From: a virus
Reading direction: 5' to 3' (one strand)
IMG/VR virus record: IMGVR_UViG_3300017772_000044
Coordinates: 1-35,989 of that record
Length of the DNA stretch: 35,989 nucleotides
Shown: piece by piece, positions 20,209-27,684 of the stretch
Numbering within the stretch: the first letter of the stretch is position 1
Layout of the letters: each line of letters begins with the position of its first letter
The notes under the pieces: generated by a model
What the model was told of the DNA's origin: nothing
Databases searched by the model: none
What the model saw: only the letters and a program-made list of their open reading frames with translations
Made by a program: the position numbers and the translations under genes

Positions 20209-21033
20209 TTAAGCTGTTTCGTCAATGGTTACTTTATATATGCCAGAAGTGTCGACAGCGACAGCTCCCATAGACATATATGAGGTAACAAGGTTACTAA
20301 CTTTTTCAGGTATGTAATTAACTTCTGTTCTTACATCTGAGCCTGTTGCTACACCGATAGCAGATTTGTGGTATGCAAAGCAATCTCTGTTATTACCAGT
20401 CTTAGGTAATGCAGAGTGTAGCATCCAGTTAAATCCTAGCCATGATTTAGCAGTTACGCCAGATGGGAACGGAAGTTGACCTGGGCCAATGTAGTCCATA
20501 TTTGCAAACTCATTAATCGCAAGCAAGTCAGACCAACCTTCTGGTGATACAACAAAATATCTTTGTCCATCATCAGGAATGTCAGCTTCGTTCATACCAA
20601 CAAATGTTTGTAGAACTTTTGCTTTTGTTAATCCAGCAGATCCATGTGCTATGGAATTGCCAGCGCCACCTAAAGCTGTAATGATGATGTCATCAGTCTT
20701 ACGACCTAGAGCTGCTGCTGCATTTGTTGCAACAACTTGTCTTTCATCAATGTTAGTTTTAAGTAGGTCGAGTGTGTCAATGTAATCAGCTGCATAAAAA
20801 TCTGTTAATGATACATCTACATTAGTATGTGTGATGTCCATGCTAGATATTTCAGCGTGACGAGACTTAGTAACAGCAGTTCCTTTGCCTACTTTTTGAA
20901 AGCGTGCAGTAGAACCAGTTACATTATTGACTTGTCTTGTAGTATTCTTAAGTTTAGCACCCTGTCTTTGGTAAGCAAGATGAACTTCACTTTCGAATTG
21001 CGTTATAAACGCTTGGTCAATGGTTAATGCCAT
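20209..21033 (-). CDS. Major capsid protein, 274 aa
   Basis: It follows the scaffold and GNAT-like genes and precedes the decoration and tail genes. The N-terminus is a helical arm (FITQFESEVHLAYQRQGAKL). Then GSTARFQKVGKGTAV, the DYIDTLDLLK region and DERQVVATNAAAALGRKTDD are typical of the HK97-fold capsids of small marine podoviruses, with LGRK-x-D-D as a familiar marker. It is shorter than T7 gp10 (about 345 aa). A 103-base noncoding gap precedes it, with AGGAG seven bases before the ATG. Confidence 0.88.
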   Translation of the reverse strand: MALTIDQAFITQFESEVHLAYQRQGAKLKNTTRQVNNVTGSTARFQKVGKGTAVTKSRHAEISSMDITHTNVDVSLTDFYAADYIDTLDLLKTNIDERQVVATNAAAALGRKTDDIIITALGGAGNSIAHGSAGLTKAKVLQTFVGMNEADIPDDGQRYFVVSPEGWSDLLAINEFANMDYIGPGQLPFPSGVTAKSWLGFNWMLHSALPKTGNNRDCFAYHKSAIGVATGSDVRTEVNYIPEKVSNLVTSYMSMGAVAVDTSGIYKVTIDETA

Positions 21034-21136
21034 TAATCTTCTCCTAGTTTAAAGTTAAATTATACATCCTGTTATCCGTGAGTGCTGGGTACAATTATCC
21101 TAATAGGGTTGTCCATATACTTTTGGGCAGTTAAGC

Positions 21137-21640
21137 TCAATGAATAACATTATCTTTAGGGTTACAACGCACAAAGTATATATGGTCTGTACTATATGGT
21201 GGTTCTGTAAAGTCTAGTATGTCAAAGCCAGCAAATTTAAGAAACTTTTTAATACCTTGCCTTTTAGAATCTGCAATATTAAATAACAAATCATAGTGTG
21301 AGTTAAAAATTTCTACCCACTTTAAAGACTCTCTTAGTATTGTAAACTTATCTAGCCTTGATACATCTTTAGCCATTAACATCCATACTCTACCAGATGT
21401 TTGAAACATTTTGCCTAGTATAACAGGAGGGTTTTCTTTATGAACACCCCACATACATAACGGTACATCGTTTCTAGTAGCCATCCAACAAACATCTTGG
21501 TCTGTTTTTATGAGTGCTTGCATACAAGCTTCTTGTGGACTGCACCCAAACAACTCACATTCAACAATATCTTCTTCACATAAATTATCAGCAAGATCCA
21601 TAACCATTTCAACATCTGGTTGTTGTATTTTAATTCCCAT
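21137..21640 (-). CDS. GNAT-like internal/structural protein (T7 gp13/DUF2833-like), 167 aa
   Basis: The sequence reads like a degenerate N-acetyltransferase fold: CSPQEACMQALIKTDQDVCW, a glycine-containing middle, then SLKWVEIFNSHYDLLFN and IKKFLKFAGFDILD near the end. This order is shared with T7 gp13 and DUF2833 proteins of podovirus head regions, whose catalytic activity is unproven. It overlaps the scaffold gene by 11 bases and is separated from the capsid gene by about 100 bases. A host-protein or capsid-modifying role is possible. Confidence 0.7.
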   Translation of the reverse strand: MGIKIQQPDVEMVMDLADNLCEEDIVECELFGCSPQEACMQALIKTDQDVCWMATRNDVPLCMWGVHKENPPVILGKMFQTSGRVWMLMAKDVSRLDKFTILRESLKWVEIFNSHYDLLFNIADSKRQGIKKFLKFAGFDILDFTEPPYSTDHIYFVRCNPKDNVIH

Positions 21641-22406
21641 CAGCTAAACTTTGGAATCCTCTTTCTATCTCATCTATGTAACTTTGATCTCTACGTTGTG
21701 GATCATGGTATCTAGGATCTTGCATCTTAGCCCGTAAGTCAGCTATCGTTAGTTTACCAGTACCCTTATCTATTTTATCAGCACCAGATATAGATGTCTT
21801 ATTCATATTCATTACTTTCTCTAAGAATCTAACACCTTCTGCACTAGCACCTATATCTACAGCTATTCTTTGTTCATCTTCTGTAAGATTTTTAGTAGCC
21901 CATCCAGTCACACTATCTATTCTTGCTTGTGCGTTTTCACCTAGTTTAGCTATTTCTGCACTTAGGTCTACTTCCTCAACTCCAGAATCAGCAAACTGTT
22001 TAATGCCTTCGTGAAATTGCTCGTCACTAAAACCAGATTCAAAACTTGTTTTCTTCCACCAGTCTAGTAAAGGATTGCTTAGTATTTCTTCTTGAGTAAA
22101 GCCTTTAATCTCCGGTACTGTATATGAATCTTCATCTGCTGGTCTGTCTTTCATTTGCTCTGCTTTAAGCTCACCAACTAATTCTTCTTTCCAGTCATCT
22201 TTACTTTTACCAATCTTAGATTCTAATTCTTTATAAGACTTAGCTAAGTCTTCTATCTTTACTACACCATTATCTATAAACTTTTCTGGTATACCTTCAG
22301 GTAAAGGCGGAGTCTGAGTTTCGTTTGGTGCAAGTGTGGGAGGATGATCCCCAGACTCCTCTGCAACAGGGGTTGCATTTACATCTACGAGTGATTCTTC
22401 TGACAT
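21630..22406 (-). CDS. Capsid scaffolding protein, 258 aa
   Basis: It is an acidic, low-complexity protein. It has a proline/glutamate-rich N-terminus, a lysine/glutamate helical centre (IEDLAKSYKELESKIGKSKD) and a C-terminal helical region with DPRYHDPQRRDQSYIDEIER. The central pattern and the position between portal and capsid are characteristic of podovirus scaffold proteins, which guide procapsid assembly and leave before packaging. Its ATG overlaps the stop of the 90-residue gene upstream. Confidence 0.88.
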   Translation of the reverse strand: MSEESLVDVNATPVAEESGDHPPTLAPNETQTPPLPEGIPEKFIDNGVVKIEDLAKSYKELESKIGKSKDDWKEELVGELKAEQMKDRPADEDSYTVPEIKGFTQEEILSNPLLDWWKKTSFESGFSDEQFHEGIKQFADSGVEEVDLSAEIAKLGENAQARIDSVTGWATKNLTEDEQRIAVDIGASAEGVRFLEKVMNMNKTSISGADKIDKGTGKLTIADLRAKMQDPRYHDPQRRDQSYIDEIERGFQSLADGN

Positions 22407-22678
22407 TATTTCTCTCCTTGTTTAAGAGTTTCATATTGTCTAATTCTTGTTTCTAATATAGCAACAACAAACCTTGCTCCTTCGTTATGGAACAAGTGAT
22501 TTGCCTGTATATCAGGACCAGATACTCTTTCTGTTGTAATAGATTTAAGATACTTTAAAGTTTCTATTCCAGCTTGTGTATTAAATGTGGTAACGATTAA
22601 ATCGTTAAGATGTTTTTCTTCTTCTGGTGTTCTCTCGTAACCGTCAGGTCCGAGGATCTTCTTCTTCGTTTGTGGCAT
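22406..22678 (-). CDS. Small structural protein (Bbp19-like), 90 aa
   Basis: A helical protein with FNTQAGIETLKYLKSIT and NHLFHNEGARFVVAILETRI. The arrangement (F-x-T-x-x-G early, then E-G-x-R with a following helix) resembles the Bbp19 family found between portal and scaffold genes of many podoviruses. Its function is unknown. It overlaps the end of the portal gene by 35 bases in another frame and ends on the scaffold start codon, so it is deeply embedded in the head operon. Confidence 0.65.
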   Translation of the reverse strand: MPQTKKKILGPDGYERTPEEEKHLNDLIVTTFNTQAGIETLKYLKSITTERVSGPDIQANHLFHNEGARFVVAILETRIRQYETLKQGEK

Positions 22679-24191
22679 TTGGTATAGCTCCCATTTGTTG
22701 CGCTTGTTGCATTATTTGTTGACGATCAGCATCAGTCATAAGTAAATCTTCTGGTACAGAAAACTTCTTAGCAAGGAACTTAGCAACTTCATTCCCTTTG
22801 ACTAACATTGGTAACATTTGTGGACCAAATCTAGCCATAACTAATTCTAAAAAACGATCTACGGAAGCTATATCTGTTTGCATTTGTGCTTGTGCAAGCG
22901 GTGATATACTTACTACTTTAACTTCTCTTCCGTTTACTTGTGGTACTTCGATCCTACCTTGTTTCTTAAGGATGTATATAACTCTTCGTAAGATTGGAGT
23001 GACCAATTCGGCTTGTAATCTACCAAAGGCAGATCCAATTCTTCGTGATAGGTCTGCCATTCTTTCTGCAACTTCTGTTGCACTGGCTGGTGTTCTGTTT
23101 GGATCACCCAACATATCATTATATAAAGCTCTTTTAATATTATTACGCATATCTGAAAGTATAAGCTCAGATACTCTAAAATCACCAGCAGACTGTATAG
23201 GTTGAAGCCCAGCCGAACCTGGTGCTTTTGGTATAACCGTACCCGGTAGTAATTGTATTGTATCTGTATTAACAATACCATCATCTTCCAACTGATATAT
23301 ACCTGAGATAGCCATCTGGGCATTTTCTAAAATCATTTCTACTGTTAGGTTAGTGGTTTTAATTGCAGCCATTGCGTTCATTAAAGGCCCACGACCATAT
23401 GTTTCACCAGCACATTTACCCCATCTAAAACAAATATAAGGATTAGATCCTACTCCGTCAAATGTTCTATGTACTATTTTCTTTTTATCTGATTCAGATA
23501 TAACGCAGAAATGATTACGTTCATCAGGCAATACATCATAATCTCTATATACAGTTTCTATATATGCTTTTTTTCTGTCAGGATTCTCTGTCATATCCTT
23601 TAACATTTGAGGTGTTAGCTCTGCATCAGGGTATGCAATTAGAATATCTTTACAGCGTATTAGTCTTTTCCTATAAACCGTATCAATATCGTCTTTAGGT
23701 CCTGTATCCATGCATACATGAGGGAGCGGAACTGCTGTAAACGTAACTGGGTTAAGGGCATCGCCTTCTTCAATAAGTAAACAACCTGTTCCCACAGCCA
23801 AATCAAGAAAGCTTTCGTGTACTTCTTGATTAAAGTTACTGTTTTGCAGAACTTCAAATACATACTCTGTAACATCGTCAAGAGCTTTGTTAACATCTAA
23901 TTTCTCCTCATTATCAACTTCTCCTCCAGCAACTAAGTCAGCCCATCTGGCAAAGTTTGGAACAATCCCAGCTTGCAGTCTTGATGCAAACTCTTGCACA
24001 CCAACCACAGCTGTTTCGTCAAATATTTTATCTGTTCTATTAGCACCAGGATTTTCTGAAAAGAAACTTTCTCTTTGTGGTAGTGCATACTCATAACATT
24101 CTTCAAATGTAGATACCCATAAAGATTTATTACCTTCAGCAGTTTTGTAACGCTCAAGTATTCTCTTTACGTCATCGCCTTTATCAGCCAT
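22644..24191 (-). CDS. Portal (head-to-tail connector) protein, 515 aa
   Basis: The N-terminal section (WVSTFEECYEYALPQRESFF, DETAVVGVQEFASRLQAGIV) and the C-terminal half with LGDPNRTPASATEVAERMAD are hallmarks of the T7 gp8-type head-tail connector family. Length is close to T7 gp8 (536 aa). The C-terminus is Q/M-rich, as in other connectors. It forms the dodecameric ring through which DNA is packaged. It follows the 67-residue gene almost without a gap and overlaps the next gene. Confidence 0.95.
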   Translation of the reverse strand: MADKGDDVKRILERYKTAEGNKSLWVSTFEECYEYALPQRESFFSENPGANRTDKIFDETAVVGVQEFASRLQAGIVPNFARWADLVAGGEVDNEEKLDVNKALDDVTEYVFEVLQNSNFNQEVHESFLDLAVGTGCLLIEEGDALNPVTFTAVPLPHVCMDTGPKDDIDTVYRKRLIRCKDILIAYPDAELTPQMLKDMTENPDRKKAYIETVYRDYDVLPDERNHFCVISESDKKKIVHRTFDGVGSNPYICFRWGKCAGETYGRGPLMNAMAAIKTTNLTVEMILENAQMAISGIYQLEDDGIVNTDTIQLLPGTVIPKAPGSAGLQPIQSAGDFRVSELILSDMRNNIKRALYNDMLGDPNRTPASATEVAERMADLSRRIGSAFGRLQAELVTPILRRVIYILKKQGRIEVPQVNGREVKVVSISPLAQAQMQTDIASVDRFLELVMARFGPQMLPMLVKGNEVAKFLAKKFSVPEDLLMTDADRQQIMQQAQQMGAIPNATNEEEDPRT

Positions 24192-24192
24192 G

Positions 24193-24396
24193 CTACTTAC
24201 CTAGAGGATAACCCCTACCTCCACCTGATCCTGTTAATAGAGATCGCCTACCAAAGCCAGACTGTAGTAGTTTTGCTGCTTCTGTTTGCTCACCTTTAAG
24301 TCTAGTACGTTCATCAAGCTCTGATTTTAATTGTCCAGCTCTTGCTGCTTTTGCATCTTGACTTTCTTTAGGTGGCTTTGGTACTTTTAAACACAT
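24193..24396 (-). CDS. Small basic protein beside portal, 67 aa
   Basis: The protein begins M-C-L-K-V-P-K-P-P-K, has a K/E-rich helical centre, and ends in GRRSLLTGSGGGRGYPLGK. Very short proteins of this form (MC... PKPPK start, G-R-x-S-L-x-x-G-x-G-G-G end) are frequent directly upstream of portal genes in marine phages; no function is known to me. It ends one base before the portal start codon region, so the two are probably co-translated. Confidence 0.7.
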   Translation of the reverse strand: MCLKVPKPPKESQDAKAARAGQLKSELDERTRLKGEQTEAAKLLQSGFGRRSLLTGSGGGRGYPLGK

Positions 24397-24448
24397 AATT
24401 CCATCCTTACGCCATTGGTAAATGTAATTGTTTCAATAACAACGCACA

Positions 24449-24706
24449 TTACCATTTTACTTTGTTTGCCCAGTATGCTGCTGATAGCACACCTTTTTTA
24501 ATATTCTTCATATGTCTTGCTTTAAATGAACGAGATCTTGCGGTATTATCTTTGTCACCACTTACACCTTGTTGTCCAAACCTAATAGTCTTTATAGTGT
24601 CACCAGATTTAGCAACAACTACATGGGATTTTGTTTTATGACTAGGAGTTTTCTTAGGTTTGTTGTACCCACTTAACCCTAATCTTTCTAACAATGACTT
24701 ACTCAT
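24449..24706 (-). CDS. Basic hypothetical structural-region protein, 85 aa
   Basis: A strongly basic protein with KSHVVVAKSGDTIKTIRFGQ in the middle and an ending KKGVLSAAYWANKVKW. The pattern (IRFGQQG, S-F-K-A-R-H, S-A-A-Y-W-A-x-K-V-K-W) recurs in many phages close to terminase genes, but I cannot name its function. It overlaps the terminase large subunit stop by one base. DNA- or capsid-binding would fit its charge. Confidence 0.75.
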   Translation of the reverse strand: MSKSLLERLGLSGYNKPKKTPSHKTKSHVVVAKSGDTIKTIRFGQQGVSGDKDNTARSRSFKARHMKNIKKGVLSAAYWANKVKW

Positions 24707-26226
24707 TAAAACTTACTCCAAAAATTTCTTTCTTTCTTCTTTGGTTTCTTCCTATCAAAAGGATTAAAAGAAGTATTAACTTGAAACGCTTTCTGTTGCA
24801 AGTTTCCGTGTGTAATACCTCTACCTTCTCCTGATCCTAACATAAGATACTGTAAAGCGTCATGCACATGACTAAATCTATTTTTATTTGGTGACTCATG
24901 GTAGCGTTCTTGCCCTGTTACTTGCATCCTTTTGTAGTGATACCCACCTTCAAAGCCAGCTATTAGTTCCTTACATCTCTTATCTATAATGACACCAGAG
25001 TTTCCTTCTAACATTCTAGTAAGTCCTACATTTACAGACTCAAGCCTTAATGATACGTCATTACTAGGTGCTGGATAGACCTGAACGCCAGCTCCTCGCA
25101 TAATCTGGAAGGGTGTACTCTCATCTGTCTGCGCTCTGAAGTCACCAGCTGGATCTCCCCACATTTGCAAGTCACATCCTTGATAATTCTGTGCAATATC
25201 CTGTCGTAGTAGCTCGGCAAACCTAACAATACCCATGTCTATACACACTATTTCTTTAAGTATGTGCCACCTCCCACGGATTTTTTGGGCAAATACGGCA
25301 GCTGGTGTCAATCCAAAGTCCATACCTACATAGACTGTTTGACCATTTGCAACTGGTATATATTCCTCCGCAACGTGGGTAGACTTGTTAAAATCAGGGT
25401 ATACAGGCTTGCCATCATCCAATCTACCTAGCTTATTCATTACATATATATCAATCCAAGAACGAGTCTTACCATTTACTACATTCTTGTAGTAGTCTGG
25501 GGTTATATGTTTCTTGTTCTCGGCAAGTGAATTACTTTTATATCCTACAATTTCGTGTTGTTCGTTCTTATCTTCTAACATTCCCGGTGGTTGATTCCAA
25601 AATACCCAGTTGTCAGGCTTGACTAACATCAATGCTTCTTCTCTACTAATGTGTTCTGGTACTAAAGTATCGCCAGCCATGATGGGCCACCAATGATCCT
25701 CCTCTGGAGCGTTGGTATCACAGATAACTCCGTACCAACTCGGTCCTCCCTCCCTCATTGAGGGGTATCTACCTACTCTCATGGTACACGCATCTATAAT
25801 AGACTTGGGAATCTCTCTTGCTTCGTTAACCCATATACCAGTTAGCTCTAATGACAGCAGTTTCTTTACATCTTCTGGGCGATCTAGTGCTAAAAAAATA
25901 ATTTCAGCGTCTATATCCCCTTTCTTTATGTGGTGAGTAAAGGGTACAGACCATCTAAACCTACCCCAGTCATTCTCTGGAAACCAATCTATCCAAGTCT
26001 TAATGGTAGTTGTCCTTAATTGTGGGTTGGTATTCCTTATGACTGCCCATCTTGATTTGCGTACACCATCTTCATTAGGCTTTTGTAGCAAACATCTCCT
26101 GAATATCTCAATACAACAGGCAACAGACTTACCGCTACCAACAGGACCACGCAATCCTCTAAAGAAGCTATCATCCTTCATAAACTTTTTAAGAGTTGCA
26201 CCATCGGGTTTGTACTTAAGTTGCAT
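24706..26226 (-). CDS. terL: Terminase large subunit, 506 aa
   Basis: This is the DNA-packaging motor. The ATPase Walker A is at residues 27-34 (GPVGSGKS). Walker B with the catalytic glutamate is at about 126-136 (ELTGIWVNEAREIP). The C-terminal nuclease domain starts around VYVGMDFGLTPAAVF, with further acidic positions in WGDPAGDF and NRFSHVHDALQYL. The C-terminus is basic (KKPKKKERNFWSKF), as expected for docking to the portal. The start overlaps the end of a 53-residue zinc-knuckle gene by 11 bases. Confidence 0.96.
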   Translation of the reverse strand: MQLKYKPDGATLKKFMKDDSFFRGLRGPVGSGKSVACCIEIFRRCLLQKPNEDGVRKSRWAVIRNTNPQLRTTTIKTWIDWFPENDWGRFRWSVPFTHHIKKGDIDAEIIFLALDRPEDVKKLLSLELTGIWVNEAREIPKSIIDACTMRVGRYPSMREGGPSWYGVICDTNAPEEDHWWPIMAGDTLVPEHISREEALMLVKPDNWVFWNQPPGMLEDKNEQHEIVGYKSNSLAENKKHITPDYYKNVVNGKTRSWIDIYVMNKLGRLDDGKPVYPDFNKSTHVAEEYIPVANGQTVYVGMDFGLTPAAVFAQKIRGRWHILKEIVCIDMGIVRFAELLRQDIAQNYQGCDLQMWGDPAGDFRAQTDESTPFQIMRGAGVQVYPAPSNDVSLRLESVNVGLTRMLEGNSGVIIDKRCKELIAGFEGGYHYKRMQVTGQERYHESPNKNRFSHVHDALQYLMLGSGEGRGITHGNLQQKAFQVNTSFNPFDRKKPKKKERNFWSKF

Positions 26227-26377
26227 CTAAGCTCTCATAACAGGCTAGGCAAGTAAAATCATCTAACATATTGATGACGTATTTATCAGTACGCCTTAGA
26301 CTTCTTTGACATTGCACGCAGTGTGCTAAGCTTTCTTCTACCCTTGGGCGGTACAGCTGTTGATTTCTTTTTACCAT
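26216..26377 (-). CDS. Small two-CxxC zinc-knuckle protein, 53 aa
   Basis: The ATG overlaps the stop of the upstream gene (TAATG), and the stop falls 11 bases inside the terminase large subunit gene, so all three are coupled. The protein carries C20-V-Q-C23 and C43-L-A-C46, a classic four-cysteine zinc-ribbon spacing with a 19-residue linker, and a basic N-terminus. It may bind DNA or a packaging component. No family name is recognised. It is too short for most gene finders but has strong positional support. Confidence 0.72.
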   Translation of the reverse strand: MVKRNQQLYRPRVEESLAHCVQCQRSLRRTDKYVINMLDDFTCLACYESLDAT

Positions 26378-26646
26378 TACTTTTCTTCTGTGTATAAGCC
26401 AATTCTTCCTTCAAACTCCTGATCTACAAAATATTTTAAAAACCTTTGTTCAAACAAAAAGGAATGTATATCCTTATCATTCGCATATAAACCCATCCTA
26501 CCATCATCAAACTCAACAATGCAAGTGATACCAACTATATTCTTACTTTTGGTACTTAAAAATTTAATAACACTAGCAGAAGTCTTAGGCCCATCAGGAC
26601 TAAACTCTATATGTACTATGTTGTCTGGATCTTCTTCATCAGTCAT
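26377..26646 (-). CDS. Hypothetical protein, 89 aa
   Basis: Acidic N-terminus (MTDEEDPDN), then alternating beta/alpha character with FDDGRMGLYANDKD and FEGRIGLYTEEK, two related G-R-[MI]-G-L-Y segments about 43 residues apart. I do not recognise it. It sits between the terminase small and large subunit genes and is linked to the zinc-knuckle gene by TAATG. A packaging accessory is a guess from position. Confidence 0.65.
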   Translation of the reverse strand: MTDEEDPDNIVHIEFSPDGPKTSASVIKFLSTKSKNIVGITCIVEFDDGRMGLYANDKDIHSFLFEQRFLKYFVDQEFEGRIGLYTEEK

Positions 26647-26719
26647 AACGAACCTTTTTAAAAAATAATGTTAGTAAAGGTGAAGTAACATAACATCACG
26701 CTTGAGTTTTGACCCCCCC

Positions 26720-27103
26720 CTACGTTAAATCAATACTAATCTTTATATCACTATCAAGCCTAATATCGGCTCTATCTGGTGCTTTAAATCCAGCACGGTC
26801 TAGTAAATCCCTGGATGCTTCAAGCTGAACATACTCTGACTTAGCTCCGCCAGATAGAGACACTAACTTCTGAACAGCTTTAGCAGAGCCTAGACCAATA
26901 GCTTCTGCAGTACCTTTGAGTAAGGCTTGCTGTATGTGTGGAAGCTTAACCAATTTACTCGCCTGAACATGAGCTGAGTTCTCGCTGTATCCTGCCGTAA
27001 TGCAAGCCTGTTTACCATTGCCGCCATTGGCTAAGTAGTTATCTACAAAACTCTGCTGAAGCTGTGTCAGCGATTGGTTATTTGTACTGGGTACTTTAGA
27101 CAT
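26720..27103 (-). CDS. terS: Terminase small subunit, 127 aa
   Basis: The N-terminal two thirds match the Terminase_2 small-subunit family: LTQLQQSFVDNYLANGGNGK, then QACITAGYSENSAHVQASKLV, a DNA-binding helix-turn-helix that recognises the packaging site. The remainder is an oligomerisation-type helix (LEASRDLLDRAGF). It is the first packaging gene after a good minus-strand promoter (27156-27183) and a palindrome (27118-27142). The stop TAG is followed by a run of eight G, unusual in this genome. Confidence 0.9.
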   Translation of the reverse strand: MSKVPSTNNQSLTQLQQSFVDNYLANGGNGKQACITAGYSENSAHVQASKLVKLPHIQQALLKGTAEAIGLGSAKAVQKLVSLSGGAKSEYVQLEASRDLLDRAGFKAPDRADIRLDSDIKISIDLT

Positions 27104-27117
27104 ATGTTAACCTCAAA

Positions 27118-27142
27118 TTAAGTAATGAATCGTGTTACTTAA
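27118..27142. promoter_or_regulatory. Operator-like palindrome TTAAGTAA-N9-TTACTTAA
   Basis: A perfect 8-bp inverted repeat with a 9-base spacer lies between the minus-strand promoter at 27156-27183 and the terminase small subunit start at 27103. Its dimensions suit a dimeric repressor. Two DNA-binding candidates encoded here (30009-30422 and 32143-32424) could be the binder. It lacks a T-tract, so it is not a terminator. Confidence 0.55.
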
Positions 27143-27155
27143 AGAGTAGTGATAG

Positions 27156-27183
27156 ATTATAAATATGTCAATACAGTTATCAA
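27156..27183 (-). promoter_or_regulatory. Minus-strand sigma70-type promoter for the packaging/late genes
   Basis: On the minus strand TTGATA (27183-27178), a 16-base spacer and TATAAT (27161-27156) form a near-consensus promoter. Transcription would start near 27149, just before the palindrome at 27118-27142 and the terminase small subunit gene. No phage RNA polymerase is visible, so host sigma70 polymerase would read it. Confidence 0.6.
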
Positions 27184-27204
27184 CATATGCCTAAATATAT
27201 CTGT

Positions 27205-27390
27205 TCATAGTCCAGATAATGACAGAAGCACTAGACTTAGCATCGCTAAGATAAGTGCTGGTATTCTAATCCAGAGGGTTAATTCTTGTTTAAATGCGAT
27301 GTAAGTTACATAGCTTAGTATAGCGACTGCTAAGAAAAGAGTGCCTGTGATAAGAGCGTCTGCGATTTCATATTGTATCTGTATGTCCAT
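27205..27390 (-). CDS. Two-TM small membrane protein, 61 aa
   Basis: AAGGAG lies 6 bases before the ATG at 27390; an upstream in-frame start at 27417 would add nine residues without a ribosome-binding site and is not preferred. Two hydrophobic helices are clear at about residues 12-32 and 40-60, joined by a short charged loop (FKQELTLW). Size and topology fit a class II-like holin or a superinfection/host-membrane modulator. It is the gene nearest the control region on the minus strand, so it may be expressed early or constitutively. Confidence 0.7.
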   Translation of the reverse strand: MDIQIQYEIADALITGTLFLAVAILSYVTYIAFKQELTLWIRIPALILAMLSLVLLSLSGL

Positions 27391-27409
27391 AATATTCTCC
27401 TTAATATAC

Positions 27410-27425
27410 GCAATCAAAAGATTGC
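27410..27425. repeat. Perfect hairpin GCAATC-AAAA-GATTGC
   Basis: A 6-bp perfect stem with an AAAA loop lies just upstream of the ribosome-binding site of the two-TM protein gene on the minus strand. It is the first of a long series of hairpins in the intergenic control region. A 5'-leader role for the minus-strand gene is possible. Confidence 0.6.
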
Positions 27426-27429
27426 TTCA

Positions 27430-27499
27430 AATCTAAAAGTCAACAGTCTAGGTGCGGGCAGTCACGAAGTGACAACACGGCTGATTGACTTATTAGATT
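27430..27499. repeat. 19-bp imperfect inverted repeat with inner hairpin
   Basis: Bases 27430-27448 pair with 27479-27499 through three helices (7, 7 and 5 bp) separated by single-A bulges. Inside, GTCAC-GAA-GTGAC forms another hairpin (27461-27473). One T-G pair is a wobble on the plus strand. Each outer arm holds TTGACT reading away from the centre, one of which is the -35 of the promoter at 27485-27514. The element could be a DNA operator/cruciform or an RNA structure. Confidence 0.65.
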
Positions 27500-27514
27500 G
27501 GAGTAATCTATAAT
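27485..27514 (+). promoter_or_regulatory. Strong plus-strand sigma70 promoter
   Basis: TTGACT (27485-27490), an 18-base spacer and a perfect TATAAT (27509-27514). Transcription would start near 27521, followed within 20 bases by AGAGGAG and an ATG at 27538. The -35 lies within the right arm of the 27430-27499 inverted repeat, so occupancy or extrusion there would affect it. Confidence 0.75.
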
Positions 27515-27537
27515 TCCAGTAATATCCAGAGGAGATT

Positions 27538-27684
27538 ATGGGCTTACATGCAATGAAATCGCAAGAGCGATTAATCATTGCGCTCGCCGGTGTAACGACA
27601 GCGCTCACTCACGATGTTCGAAGCATAACAGCATTGTTATGCACGCGCCCAAGCGCGAACGAGTCGTGCCTTTTTAAGCAGTAG
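27538..27684 (+). CDS. Possible 48-aa leader minigene in the control region
   Basis: An ATG 4 bases after AGAGGAG and about 18 bases after the predicted start of a strong promoter opens a 48-codon frame (begins MGLHAMKSQE, ends NESCLFKQ). It has a hydrophobic alanine-rich segment and two cysteines. The DNA is more GC-rich than neighbouring genes and is filled with palindromes (27550-27581, 27623-27642, 27644-27657), so the transcript may instead work as a structured RNA with the reading frame incidental. No family is recognised. Confidence 0.4.
   Translation: MGLHAMKSQERLIIALAGVTTALTHDVRSITALLCTRPSANESCLFKQ

Noticed and set aside
21041-21136. Capsid promoter (TATAAT at 21064-21059, minus strand)
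   Set aside because: The -10 is good but no -35 lies at 16-19 bases; evidence too weak to annotate.
22934-23323. 129-codon frame inside the portal gene
   Set aside because: It is an alternate frame of the portal coding sequence without its own start signals.
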